A stretch of DNA of 62,465 nucleotides from Branchiostoma floridae (lineage: Eukaryota > Chordata > Leptocardii > Amphioxiformes > Branchiostomatidae): the NCBI RefSeq assembly GCF_000003815.2, contig NC_049994.1, positions 7,708,378 through 7,770,842 of the forward strand. The letters run 5' to 3'. The number at the start of each line of letters is the position of its first letter. The first letter of the stretch is position 1. The notes below the pieces were generated by a model. That model was given only the letters and a program-made list of their open reading frames with translations. It was not told the DNA's origin and searched no databases. This document shows positions 44,862 to 59,800 of the stretch, piece by piece. The translations under genes were made by a program, and so were the position numbers.

Positions 44862-47800
44862 CTGAAAAAAATAGGCAGGAGATGATCGAGTAACAAGTCT
44901 AATGAACCAAGCTTGAATTACAAATGTTACTTTGAAATTGTGTCCTATGATAAGAGATGGCGTATTTACACGGGAACATCAGCCGGTGAGTATCGGATCG
45001 GACTGGCTAATTCCGACGATTATTGGTACTGCAATCCTTGCCTACTTCCCTGTTTTAGTGACTCCTTTTTTGATTCTTCATGTAATGATTGTAGTGGTGA
45101 TTCTGTAACTGCGAATGAAGAAGAAATCTCAGAAAGTAATTCTATGATACCAGCATCAAAGGGCTTAATCATGGTACATCTTAATATTTGCAGCTTGTAT
45201 AGTAAGCTAGACCAACTGTATGTATTTATGTCTACAAATGATGTTGATATTATGACAGTCAGCGAAACCCACCTTGATGACTCTATCCATGACAGTGAAT
45301 TATGCATAGATGGGTATCACTTATACAGACAGGACAGGAATCGGTCTGGGGGAGGGGTCGCAATTTATGTATCTGATAAATACAGTCACACTGAGAGAAC
45401 AGACCTGAAACAGCCAGGACTTGAGGCACTTTTCTGCCAAGTCCAACTCCCTAGCACTAAACCAATAGTAATTGGTACTATATACAGACCACCAACTAGC
45501 TCTGTGGAGTTTTACACACTGCTAAGAAACTCACTTGAAACCTGGAGTATGTCCACTCCCAAGTCAGAATTGTTTCTACTGGGAGACATGAACATAGACA
45601 TTAGTCAGCCCTGTAGCTCAGCAGTTAAACATATGGATAACCTGAGTCAGGAATTTCAATTACAACAGGTTATAGACAAACCAACTAGAGTACACCAACA
45701 CTCTAATAGTATAATAGATCATGTGTACTGCAGTGACTTGCATAGGGTAAGTGACTGTGGAGTGGTACACTCCACTATCTCTGATCACTATGCTGTGTTC
45801 TGTACCAGAAAGGCGAGACGCACCAAGTCCGTATCTAAGTATGTAACCTCCCGTAAATTCACTAACTTTCAGGAAGACAGTTTCCTGACTGATCTGAGGG
45901 CACTAAACTGGGACTCTGTACTCCAGGCTACCAGGGTTGAGGAGGCTTGGTCTCTTTTTAAGTCTCTGTTTATCACAGTTAGTGATGTGCATGCACCATA
46001 TATTTCCAAACGCACAAAAACTGCCCAGCCAAAATGGCTCACACCCGACATAAAAAGCCTAATGCAAGTCAGGGATGACACGAAGGCCATGGCACGCAGA
46101 ACAGGTCAAAGTAAAGATTGGGAGGATTACAAAGCTAAACGTAACTATGTAAACAAGAGGGTAAGGCTAGCCAAAGCCAGTTACTGCCAACAAAAGTTGG
46201 AAGAAAACCTGACAGACTCAAAAAAACTGTGGGCTACAATTAAGGAGGTCTTACCTAAAAAGACCCAAGCAGTTACCAAATCACTGCGCTGGGAAGGGAA
46301 ACATATCCTGGACCTTCCGAATATTGCAAACTGCCTCAATAAGTTCTTTGTAACTGTTGGAAACAAACTGGCAGAGAAGTTCAAGCACCAAGCTACGGTC
46401 CCTAAGTGCCCCGCAAGATACAAAGAATTAAAAACTACCTTCAACTTTAAGCAAATAAGTGAAGTGGGAGTGTATGAAAAACTAAGGGGACTGCACAGTA
46501 ATAAAGCGACTGGTCTGGACAAGATACATGCAAGGCTCCTGAAGGTAGCCGCACCTAGTATATGTAAACCACTTACACACATTTTCAATTTGTCCCTTTC
46601 CTCTGGCCACATTCCTACAGACTGGAAGATGGCAAGGGTCACTCCATTACACAAAGGAGGGGATACAGAAGACCCAAACAATTACAGACCCATATCTGTT
46701 CTACCTGTCATCATGAAGGCCTTTGAAAGAGAGGTGCACACACAGTTCGTTGAATACCTGCATCAACACAATATCCTGTCCACCCAACAGTCTGGTTTTA
46801 GGACAGGCCACTCTACAACAACAACACTACTGGATGCCAAGGACTACGTGCTTCATAACATGGACAGGGGTAACCTAGTGGGGGCGGTATTTTTGGATCT
46901 TAAGAAAGCATTTGACACTGTACATCATGGACTATTTAACCAAACTGTCATGGATCGGGATTCAGGGTGTGGAGCATCTTTGGTTCAGTAACTACCTGTC
47001 AGGGAGACAACAAATTGTCTCTCTGAATGGTTGTAGGTCAGAGTACTTACCTGTTACAGTGGGAGTGCCCCCAGGGTTCCATACTGGGCCCGTTGCTCTT
47101 CAATTTATTTATTAATGATATACCTGATGTAGTTACCACATGTAAAATATGTTTGTATGCTGATGACACAGCAATATTCTATCCCAGCAACAATGTAAAA
47201 CATATTGAGTCAATTCTGAACTATGAACTCTCTGGTTTGGCCACTTGGTTCCAAACAAATCGTTTAACATTAAATGTAACCAAGACTAAATGGATGTTAT
47301 TTGGCACTGCTAACAGGTTAAAGCAAGCACAGTCCTTGACAGTCAAAATTGACCAAGAAATCATAGAAAGAGTTCATACGTTCAAATATCTTGGTCTGTA
47401 CCTTGACTCCCACCTGTCCTTTAATGAACATATAGACAAAGTTTGTAGTAAGGTGTCACAGAGGATTGGACTACTTAGACGCCTCAGACACTGCCTGACT
47501 TTCAGTATTGCTGACATGTTGTACAAGACTATGATATTGCCTATTTTCGACTATTGTGACACTGTCTGGGGAACCTGTGGGGCCACCAAACAACGGCAAC
47601 TACAAATACTACAAAACAGAGCGGCTAGGGTGGTGCTACAACGTAAGCAACGGGACATCAGCACTGTGAACCTCCACCAAACTCTCAACTGGAAATACCT
47701 GGCTGATAGGAGATTTGAGCATACGTGCATTATGGTTTTCAAATGTCTGACAGGCTTGGCACCAACATACCTATCCGCCACATTTCAGCACAACTCTCGT

Positions 47801-50800
47801 ATCCATACTTACAACACTAGGCAGACCACTAAACTACACCCACCAAGCTACACCACCACATGTGGACAAAAAACATCTGCATACACTGGAACTAGCCAGT
47901 ACAACAAACTAGCAGATAACATAAGAAACATCACAACACTAAAAGGCTTTAAAACAGCTCTGAAGAACATATGTTTATCTGACCTCAAGTAATATTGAAA
48001 CTTAGTATGGAAAAGCACCTTTGTCTCTGATGTGCCTTACTGTTCTTTAAATTTTTTTGTTTGTTCAATCTCTACATATGATTTAGTATCCATGCTTTGT
48101 AAATTTCAGTTTCATTAATTTTCGTTTTACACATGATTTGATATATGATTTGACCTCTGACCTCCACCCCATCTCTTGACATATTGATTTTGACCTTGGA
48201 ACGTTTTCGACATGAGTATGGACACTGATTATGTTTTGACGCACCGGTTTTATGTTTTCTGTACTGTATGTTGTCCCTGGTGTTCAAAGTTTGACTGATT
48301 GTTATCACGTTTTTGTCCTGTATTTATTATTTACATGTATGTTTGATGGGCCCCCTTGGAAATCAACTACTGTATGCACTGTTGTAGGGGTAACCTATCT
48401 GTCTCAAGATGAAATAAATAAATAAATAAATAAAAAAGATGACAGAGGACCAATGGACAGGCCCTCGGGAGAACGGATTGCAGGTTGCTGGCCCCTGCCG
48501 TCTGGCTCAAAAGAAGATGCGGCTCTGTTAAGCGAGAGTGTCACCAGGCACACTACATGTAACTTCTAACGAATTGTATTTATATTTACCTCCCCTAGGT
48601 GATCCAAGTACCGTGAAGACTTTTTGAGAAAATCTTTATTTACAAAGCGGTCGATCTCCTTCACTGCCTTATTGTACTCCGTCCATCCCATGACAGGACA
48701 CTTTGGGCTGCACTTCTTCTTGACCCATTTTGGTACTGACTTCATGATCTTAGTACACAGCTTGGGCATGTCTCGCTGATTCTGTACGATTTAAAGGAAA
48801 ATTTCTCATTGACTATAAAGTACGTATAACAGATACTATGACTTAAGGGTCTTGAATTCAAACTCATGATCTTTGGTAATAAATGTTTGACTACACTGTG
48901 GACATAAGTCTTTACAATGAATCACAACATGCTTATCATTTGTTACACTTATCATCATCTCATCTATCTATTAAATAAATGTTATGCGGATGTTAACCAG
49001 CTATCTATAAACAACTCACTGCTAGAAGCTGTATCTTTAGTTGTGTCAGAAGGTCCTTAAGGCGCCTTATGTCAGTTTGACGAGTCTTTCTGCAGTCAAG
49101 AAGGAACACTTCGTCTGAGATGGTTAGGCAGTCCTTGAACTCGGCTGTCATAATCTTAAGGATCGGAGATGCAGTTTGATACCCTGAAATATGAAAATGT
49201 ATGTGATATGAAAGGCAAAGTCCTGACATGAAACAGGACCTACAGAACTCATATCCATTTATAACATTCTGCATTTAATTATATTTCAGCCATACTATAG
49301 GTATGGTGAAATATTTATATTTCAGCCATACTATAGGTATGGTGAAATATATTGTTATATTTCAGCCATACATAGTATGGTGAAATATATTGTATTCGTA
49401 ATGTTTCTTGTTTCTTTCTTTCTTTCTCCTGTCAAATCTTCAAAGTGATTCATCTCCGCTATTCCTGGACCGAATGACCTGAAATTTGGCACAAGGGTAG
49501 AGTGGGCCAATACCCAAATGTCTTTTTTTTTCCATTTTTTTCATATCTGCTCCTTAAAAGATTTTATTAAGGTTTTATTGCAACTTTTGGACCAAAACTG
49601 TATAATTTGGCCCCCTGTACCATGGTATTACATCCAAATGGCCTGAAATTTTGGACAGAGGTGCCCTAGATACTTATTCAAAGGCTCCATGTATAATATT
49701 TGGCATAAATCACTTCAAAATGGCTCTATAAGGAGATTTTTGTGGGAGAGTTTTGGCTATGTGAGGTTGACGTGCCGAGGTCAACGACATCTAGGTCATT
49801 CTGGTGTGTCAGGGCCACAGGTGTGCCAGGTAGATCCAATTATCTACCTACCTTCCTAGTCCATAGACATCCAGGTGGTTGGGGGACAAGGTAAATCCAA
49901 TTAATGACCAGCCAATGAGCGAGCTGATTTTGCTGGAAGAGTCCATTGTTGGACAGGGGGTGTTTTTTTAAATTTCCTTTTAGACTTCGGTGATAATGCC
50001 AATGCTCTTTTTAGCGGAAGTGTTTTTGCACTGAACCAATTGACATAAGATTACTACTGGGACAGTCCATTTTTATACATAGTGGGGATTTTTTAAAATT
50101 TCAGTTTTGGACATGGGTGATGATTCTGAATTCCATTTGTTGAATGGAAGTTGACCCCCACCTGAAGACTACACATGAGAAGGATTCGGCAGCCAATCAG
50201 CAAGCCTGGTGTTATCTGGAAGAGTCCATTCATGCACGGGGAACTTTATTTAAATTCAGTTTTGAACTGGGTTGCTTCTTATACAAAAGGCCATGTACTG
50301 TGAGTATTTCTGGACTTGTCTATTGTGCAATTTTAAACAGGGTGAGCTGGGATATTCCATTCTTCGACGAAGGGGGTATTTTTTTAAAATTCATTTTGTG
50401 TACTTTGGTGATATGTCGATGTCCTATTTTAGCTGATATATTTTTGGATCGCTCCACTTTACATAGGGGTATAACAGGAAGAGTCGATTCTTGCACAGAG
50501 GGGGGATTTTTTTCAAATATGGTTTTGGACGGCTGATGATTCAAATTTCCATTTCTTAGTGGAAGTGTTTTTGGAGTCGTCTATTTTTTGGAGTCCATTC
50601 TTGAAGGGGTTTTTGTAAGATTCATTTTTGCTCATAAGTGTGATTAGTAGTTAGAATTCATTTTAAGCAGAAGTGTTCCATTTTTGCACATGAGTGATTT
50701 TGGAACTATTGTTACAAGAAGAAGAAGAAGAACTTTATTGCACGACAACTGTAGAGGATACAGTGTTTGGCAACTTGTACATACAATATATACAGAACTT

Positions 50801-53800
50801 AACTACATGAGTTACTAGTATCTAAAAATCTAAGAGAAACTAAAGTATTTTACACATGGTATATAGTTTTAATAATCAGGCTAATATTATGTGCTGGCTT
50901 AGGATAGTACAATATTGTCTCGTTTTTTAAATGAGTTATATAAAAATTGACCGACATAGGCAGATATATCAGCAGGACATGATAGTAACATATTAAACAT
51001 TTCTGTCTTGGTAGGTGGTAACATTGTATCGGATTTGCATTTAATAGACTGTAACATTTTTTGTCTCTCACTATCATAAGTTGGACAATCCATTATAAAG
51101 TGGGATTCATTTTCAATACATATTATCATGGCATGTTGGACACAGTCTCTCACTGGCTGGAGTGTTGTGATGTCTACCCTTTTCGATTTGTAGGGAGTGG
51201 GCACTAATTCTTAGTTTCGTAATGATATTTCTAGAGGATTTGTTTTGAACAGTTAAAAGGTAATTTTCAAGACAGAAATCTTTTTTGATTCTGCAATAAG
51301 TACTAAGTTTGCTTAGACTTCTTATTTCNNNNNNNNNNNNNNNNNNNNNNNNNNNNNNNNNNNNNNNNNNNNNNNNNNNNNNNNNNNNNNNNNNNNNNNN
51401 NNNNNNNNNNNNNNNNNNNNNNNNNNNNNNNNNNNNNNNNNNNNNNNNNNNNNNNNNNNNNNNNNNNNNNNNNNNNNNNNNNNNNNNNNNNNNNNNNNNN
51501 NNNNNNNNNNNNNNNNNNNNNNNNNNNNNNNNNNNNNNNNNNNNNNNNNNNNNNNNNNNNNNNNNNNNNNNNNNNNNNNNNNNNNNNNNNNNNNNNNNNN
51601 NNNNNNNNNNNNNNNNNNNNNNNNNNNNNNNNNNNNNNNNNNNNNNNNNNNNNNNNNNNNNNNNNNNNNNNNNNNNNNNNNNNNNNNNNNNNNNNNNNNN
51701 NNNNNNNNNNNNNNNNACGTTTTGTCTGTTAAGTATGTTTGACTGATAGATAATGCTTAGTTTGTCGCTATATTTTTGAAATCGGACAAGGACAGGGCGC
51801 GGAGTGGAAGTGTCTGATGTTTTGCCGATACGAGAAGCTCTGAGCATGTGAATTTCAGATCCCAGTGTTGTACTGAGGATCCTAGCTATTGAATCTCTGG
51901 TATTCTCACTTTCACATTCTTCTATACCATGGAATATAAGGTCTCTACCTTGAGCATTTGTTCCAAGAACTTCAACACAGTACAGTAGGATTGGTTTGAT
52001 ACAACTGTTGAATAGGTCAAGTGCTAGTCGAATGGATGGATTGAAATTTGTCGATAAAAGTGATTTTAATTTAAAGGAAGCCCGAAGAGCTTTCGATCTT
52101 AGCTGTTTGGTGACGCGGTTAAATGAACCTGAGAGGGAGGAGGGAGATGGCTGAAATATGCTGTATTTGCTCTCAAGCAAATGTCGGCCTTTCTAGTTAA
52201 ATATGTCATAGTAGTACGTTTGTAATTGTTAACTTGTACCTGAGTCAGTCTGGTCCGCATGACTGGCGACGAGGATGACGTTAGGCATAGTCGCTGTGTT
52301 GCAGGACTTGATGAAGCACAACCACCAGTGGACCTGTGAAGTTGCAATAGTTGACTTTTTATCCTATACAATGAGGATAACTAAAAGCAATATAATTTTT
52401 GTCGTCTATCTAGTAAATGTAATTACCTCTCTCTTTTGTTTTTTCATGTCGTCCATGATGTTGTACATCACAATGAAGACGGTGTTCTCTGCATCCATGA
52501 ACATGCTGTGGGTGACCGCGTACTCCGACTGTCCAGCGAAGTCCCACACACTGACCTCCCCCACACCGGGGATGCTGGTTGTTCCCACATTCGCACCAGG
52601 GGTGGGCTCGTGTGACTGGTGGTCTGGAGTCTTTCGATCCCGGAAGATGGCGGCAAAAGGTCCCTGTATGAAATTATGGAATACTCAGGTCAAGAGTGTC
52701 AAGAAAAGGTATAACTGCATAATAAAGAACATTTTTGTCTAAAATGTATAGGATAGCTTGTAACAAAATTTAGATGATCCATAATTTCTTTGTAACAATT
52801 CAAACCTATAATCGAACTTTGTTTACTAGTCCTACGTCAAAGGACTTGAAAGAATATTGTAAAAGAACAATTTCCAATTTATGAATTATCATAACAATAG
52901 CAAAATCAAGCATTTCTGCAAAGAACTCTCATTTGTAGTGCAATGGGTGTCTAATTTCCTTTACAAAGTAGCATCTTTATATAGGAACGAGATCCTAGTA
53001 AGAGATGGTACCGTTTGAAGACTTTCCTTCAGCGTAGACTTGCCAACTTCCTGTGGTCCACAGATGCACAGTTTAAACCTGTCGACTTTCACCCCACCGG
53101 ACTGTTTCATCAGTTTGTGGTAGGAAACCTCTGCAGCCAGATTCTGGATAATCGATGTAAACATTCATTTTTCATTATCCAAAAACGCAGTCCTTCTAAT
53201 GTGAGTTAATAGAATTTTCATCAAGAAATGACTACTTTTTAAAGGTAAACACGCGTACCTCCAAATTTTCGATGGCTATCAGTCCATCGTGTTCACGTAG
53301 TGACCTAGTTCTCGCGAGAGTTGCGAGAACTTAGTCGAGACCTGCGTGGATCTTCTGCCCCTCGCAACCGCCTCCTTGCGAAACTGAATCACAATGATGG
53401 CTGGGAGCTGCCCAAGTCCTACTTACCCCTACTCTGAAAGGAGGCGGAGGCAGGGGCAGACTGATTCATTGCGGCGAAATGAAGCCTTAGATATTGGTAC
53501 GAAACATGTCAAGCGTCTTTGCATATTTTACGTGTGAAGTACGCAGTTCAACAATGAATACAGTTGACACAGGGATCATGATTACAATACATGAAATTCA
53601 TCATATACTCACCTTTAGGATACGCCGGAGGTCTTGGTTATGTACATAGTCTAGTGGTGTTCTACCATCCTGTGTGCGATGAATGGAGTGTATCTATGAA
53701 CAATGTTTTCGTTCCTATCCTTGTCAGATCGTACTTTATGGAAAGCAGTATTAAATTTACCACATAAGATCATTAAGAGGGCTTGAGAAAGATAGACAGT

Positions 53801-56800
53801 TCCAATTACAAGGCCTTATGAATAGCATACCACATTTCGAACTAAATGAGACAGTTTTCTGCACGTACCTTGTCCATCGCCTCCGCATAAGCGCCATGTT
53901 GAATTAGCAGCTCGGCTATCCTAGTGTGCCCGTTAATGCTGGCCCAATGGAGTGCCGTCCTGCTACACTGAATAAACAGAGTGAAAAAAAACACGAAGCT
54001 GCTGCAAATCAACGGGAAGACATCTTCAAGGATAGCAAGATCGAGTTTTCAGTTAAACCAAAATGCAACCGGAAACTGTTTCTACTGTAGGCAATTATTT
54101 GCCAGTCGCAATATTTACCGGTAAACAAACCCTCGAAGGCAGCAAGATTTGATCTTTTCTTCTTTCACGGACGATTGTAGTGGAGACTCATTTCTTACTT
54201 AAAATCAACGCGAACTGATTTTGAACAACCGTCAGGATCTTCAAGGCCAAATGCAGAAACCACCTTTTATCTGATCACTGACGTGTAGAAATACCAAACC
54301 CAACAGACTTTTCAATCGTTCCATCTTTTCTCTTTTTCTGGCTTATTGGTATTTATATTGATGATTATGTATTTTTTCATTGTATGATTTACTGCTATTG
54401 TATGATATTTAAAGCTTATACGAGTATAAAGCTTATACGAGTATAAAGCTTATACGAGTATTTTGTTATACATTGTATAGAAGCTGGCATCCCAATACAT
54501 TTGTGTCACAATCAAGGTTTATCAATACGCGGTGATTTATTATTATCAGTTAGACAAAATGCGTAAATCTCAAAACATGATTGTCTGTACATACCATGTT
54601 CCTCGCTTCCATATCACAGCCATGATGGCTTTAGCTGAGAGGAGAGCTCAAATGCACCTCCGAGTCATCAAATGTTACTAGGTCTACAAGAAATTACCAG
54701 TTGCCAGTTGAAAAAGACTTTCTTCGCAGACAAATCTAACATTAGCATACATGGCCACTGACACTTTTGCCAACTACACTGCTGTTTTTAGATGAAATTG
54801 GAACTGGAATTTCATCAAAGTCATCTGATGTCAGTGTTTTTACTGCGTACATTGTGTCATTTCTTCTGTAACTCCTGTAATTTTCATTCAGCAGTATCTA
54901 CTTTATACATTAAATGGTATGACTTTCTTGAGGAACAAAATAGACACCCATGACTGAGTGTGTTCCAAATCAAAAGATCAGAGAATATTCTAAGCGTTGC
55001 ATGTATTTTTTAACCACCATAAATGTCTAACTGCTAACTATATGGAATAGTTTTCTCTATTCACCGTGGTCCTAGCCCCCACATCAGCACCATGTTGGAT
55101 CAACAGGTTCACTATCTCCATTTTCCCGTTCCTGCTGGCCACATGGAGTGCGATCCGACCAACCTGAGTGAACAGACGGAGAAACTAATGAGGCTTCAGC
55201 TGAGAAAAGAGGTCAAACAAACCTCTGAGTCAGCAAATTTTACTTCTAGGTCTATAAGAAAATCTATACCTGCCGATTAAACAAGATTTCGTTCCCTGAC
55301 AGATCTAAAAGTAGCATACAGGGCCACTGACACTTTTGCCAAGTACACTGCTTTTGTTATGATAAGGAATTTCATTATCATAATCTGAAAATTTCAGAGT
55401 CTTTACTTCGTATATTGTGCTATGTTTTGTAACTCCTGTAACTTTCATTCAGCATCTAATTTACACATTAAATGGTATGACTTTCCTGAGGAACAGAATA
55501 GACATTGTCATGGATGAAGGCCTTTAAATCAAAAGATCTGAGAATACATTTAAGTGTCGCGTCTATTTCTTAACCATCATAAATGTCTAAATGCTAACTA
55601 CATGGAATGTCTTTCTGTGCTCGCCTTGTCCTTCGCGTTTATATCAGCACCGTGTTGGATCAGCAGCTTCATTATTCCAGTATTCCCCTTCCTACTGGCC
55701 CAATGGAGTGCGGTCTCGCCATCCTGAGGAACGATAATTTGAAATCAGTATCACTTTTTAAACATACATAATTCTAATTATTGAAGGTATTACAAATATT
55801 CCTTCTGAATAGAATTGATTACCAGTCATGGTTAATGGCACAGGCTTAGAGATAAGTGAACATTCTGGCCAATGCATATTTCTCTCTATGTATACAATTG
55901 TCTCTTTATTCTAACTAAATGAGACAGTTTCCTGTATTTACCTCGTCCTTCGCTTCCGCATCAGCACCATGTTGAATCAGCATCTTGGCTATCCTTGAGT
56001 ACCCGTTGCTGCTGGCTATATGGAGTACGGTTCTGCCATCCTGATTGAACAGAGGGAAACACATGAAGTTTCTACAAATCGACGGGAAGACCCCGCCCTC
56101 CAAGATATTATGACATCAAAATTTCAGTTTTATAGATGCTGGCATCCCAATACATTTGTGTCACAATCAAGGTTTATCAATACGCGGTGATTTATTATTA
56201 TCAGTTAGACAAAGGAAAAGGACCTAGGAAAAAAAATTGAGCCAGGGGGAGGGCCCAGGAAAAAAATTTGAGCGGGGGGGAGGGCCTAGGAAAATTTTTT
56301 TGCTCGGACTATCAGTGAAATTTGTCTCATGGAGCGCGGTGTCGCCGTACTGAGTGAACAGACGGAGAAACAAATGAGGCTTTAGCTGAGAGGAGAGCTC
56401 AAATGCACCTCCGAGTCATCAAATGTTACTAGGTCTACAAGAAATTACCAGTGGCCAGTTGAAAAAGACTTTCTTCGCAGACAAATCTAACATTAGCATA
56501 CATGGCCACTGACACTTTTGCTAACTACACTGCTGTTTTTTAATATGAAATTGGAACTGGAATTTCTGGAACAGTTTAACCGGAAATTAATTGGAAACTG
56601 TTTCTATTGTTGGCAATTTCATACAGATGTAAGAGACTGCAGCAACGACAAAACTAGATTTCTTTAAATCACCCCGGATTGACTGCTTTGAACTACATCG
56701 CTAGCAAAGGTCTTCACTAACAATGTTGTTAATGACCAAGCCAAAGTTACCTATACTGTGTTCGGTTCACTGAAAAAAAATACTTGAGAAAGTACTGTCA

Positions 56801-59800
56801 CCGACTTGCATGTAGTTCGTTATCCGAGATTAATTGGATTAAGTTGGTACGATCGAGGTGTTGTTTGGAAGATTACATTCCAATACATACATGTATGTAC
56901 CATATGTAATCACGGTTTATCAATACGTCATGATCTATTATGATCAGTTAGATGAAATGCATACATCTCATAAATATGATTTTCTGTACTTACTTTGCCC
57001 CTCACCCCCATATCAGCGCCATGTTGAATCAGCAGGTCCACCATTTCAGTGTTTTCGACACCGCTGCCCCAAAGGAGCGCGGTCCTGCCATTCTGAGTGA
57101 ACAGGCGTAGAAAAAAAGAGGCTTCAGCTGGGAGGACTGCTCAAACACACCTCCGAGTCAGCAAATTTCACCTTTGAGGTCTATAAGAAAATCTATACCT
57201 GCAGATTAACAAGACTCCTTTTTCTGATAAATCTAACATTAGCCTACAGGACCAATGACACTTTAGTCAAGTACACTGCTTTGTCATTATTACCTCCATG
57301 AAATGTCATGGAATGGAGGTTATATTTTCTGTTATGTGTCTCTGTCTGTGAAACAGATTACTCAAGAACGGCTGGATGGATTGGTTTCATACTTGTTNNN
57401 NNNNNNNNNNNNNNNNNNNNNNNNNNNNNNNNNNNNNNNNNNNNNNNNNNNNNNNNNNNNNNNNNNNNNNNNNNNNNNNNNNNNNNNNNNNNNNNNNNNN
57501 NNNNNNNNNNNNNNNNNNNNNNNNNNNNNNNNNNNNNNNNNNNNNNNNNNNNNNNNNNNNNNNGAGGTGTATGACAGTTGGTTGGGGAACCCCGAGCTTT
57601 TCAAACATGTTAATTAGTTTATGTCTGCATAGGATATCTGTAACAGTTGACTCCGTTTTGCAGCTGTTTGTCCATTCCGGTCAATTTTCAGTTGTATTTG
57701 TATGTTTGTGTACAAGATAACTCAAGAACAGCTTGATGGATTGGTTTCATACTTAGTGTGAATGCTGAAAGTGATTAGATGCTGTGTTCTGCCTTTCATT
57801 ACATTGAAGTTGTGTTAGTATGTACTTGGTTATATTGTATATCTATTATCTGAATGTGTTTGGTAATTATCTGAACAGTCGATGTCCTGATGTTGATGGC
57901 AACTGTTTGAAATATTTGTAACAGTTGGCACCTTAGAGCAGCTGTTTGCCCATCCCGACATTTTAGAACATCTGTTTGAGGAAGCCGAACAATTTTGATT
58001 GTGATAATAAATGTGCGTTTAGGGACACAGTGTGTTATATTTCGTTTGTGCTGTTAGATGTTATGTGGTACGCCTTGCGTTATGCAGAAGTTTCGTTAGT
58101 ATGTAAGAAGTTTCGTTAGTATGTAATCGGATTTATTACATATCTATCATGTGGATGTGTTAGGTAATCCCTTATCTGTACAGTTGATGCGTATAGCAAC
58201 TGGTTAGGATATTGTAACAGTTGACTCATCAGAGCAACTGTTTGCTGATGCTGGACAATTTGAATATCATAAATAACTTTGTATTTAGCCACTTGTGCCT
58301 TTGGGGACCTGGTGTGTTATACTTCGTTTGCGCTGTTAGATTTTGTGCTCCGCGTGGCGTTATGGCTCTATGCGTGACTATAATATATATCTGGCGTCAA
58401 CTTGTCCCCGTATCCTACATGTAGGTATTGGTTGAAGGATATTTCAAGAACACCACGCTACCATATGGCGTCGATCTATTAAACTCACATTATACTTCAA
58501 GTGTCACATATTTATATTTCCTAATCAGATGGACATTGTTTTTATCTTTGAATAAAAAACCAGTTATCTCCCATAACAGTAATATCCATTACTCTCAAAT
58601 ACAACCGACCATCAACATACATAACATCCACAAAAAGCAATAAATATTTCATGGAGGTATGAGGTCCCCGAACTCTAGTTGTAATCTGAAAATGTCAGTT
58701 TCTTTACCACGTACGTTGTGTTATTTCTTCTGTGACTCCTGTATCTTTCAATCAGTGGTGTCTACTTTATACAAAATGGTCTGCCTTTCCTGGGGAACAA
58801 AATAGACGACCTGCCATGACTGATTCGTTCTACATTAAACGATATGAGACTATTTGAAGCATTGCATATATTCTTAACCATCAAAAATGTCTAAATGCTA
58901 GCTCTGTGGAGTAATTTTCTGCACTTACCTTGTCCCCCGCCTCCAGATCAGCGCCATGTTGAATCAGTAGCCTTACTATCTCAATATTCCCGTACCCGCT
59001 GGCCACATGGAGTGCGGTCCTGCCATTCTGAGTGAACAGACGGAGAAGCACATGAAGGTGCTATCAACCATTGTAAAACTTTTACTTGAACAGGGACGAT
59101 AACTTCAAATATATAAGATACATACCTTAAATAACTTCATCAGGTTGGCAATTATTCATATAGTAAGGTTCTTTTAGCACAACCAGAAAATAACTTACTT
59201 CCGACGTTTCGGTGTCTGTCAGACACCATCATCAGGGTGGAATGACGGGACTACGAATCAAAGGTAAACCGCATGTTATCCGACGAAAAGACCTAACAGA
59301 AGCTCGAAAAAGATCCAACACAGAAATATAAACGTAAGCTGCTAGCCATCTATAGAGGCTGAAAGATGGGGGGAAAATTTCGGAAGAGCAGTATAAATAC
59401 TTATATCCAACGGCAGAGAATACTCCTAGAATGTACGCTACTCCTAAGATACACAAACCCGACAACCCGCTTAGACCGATTGTAGATTACACCGGGTCGA
59501 TCGGTTACAATACGTCACGAGCGCTAGCTGACCTTTTGGCCCCTTTGGTTGGGAAAACTGAGCACCATATTAAAAACTCCAAACACCTCGCCGAAGAAAT
59601 GGCTAGTATCATAGTAGAAGAGGGTGAGATGTTTGTATCTCATGACGTAGTGTCACTTTTCACTAACACTCCAGTGCCAGAGACTCTCAACATCATCAAG
59701 GATAGACTACTTGCTGATACTGACCTCAAGAACAGAACCAAGCTCCAAGTGGAGGACATTATGGAGTTGTTAACATTCATAGTCACCACCACTTATTTCA

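Noticed and set aside
48151-48163. Third perfect DR1 as a promoter element
   Set aside because: It lies in the 3' UTR of a dead LINE with no gene start nearby; kept only as a caution for the DR1 finding.
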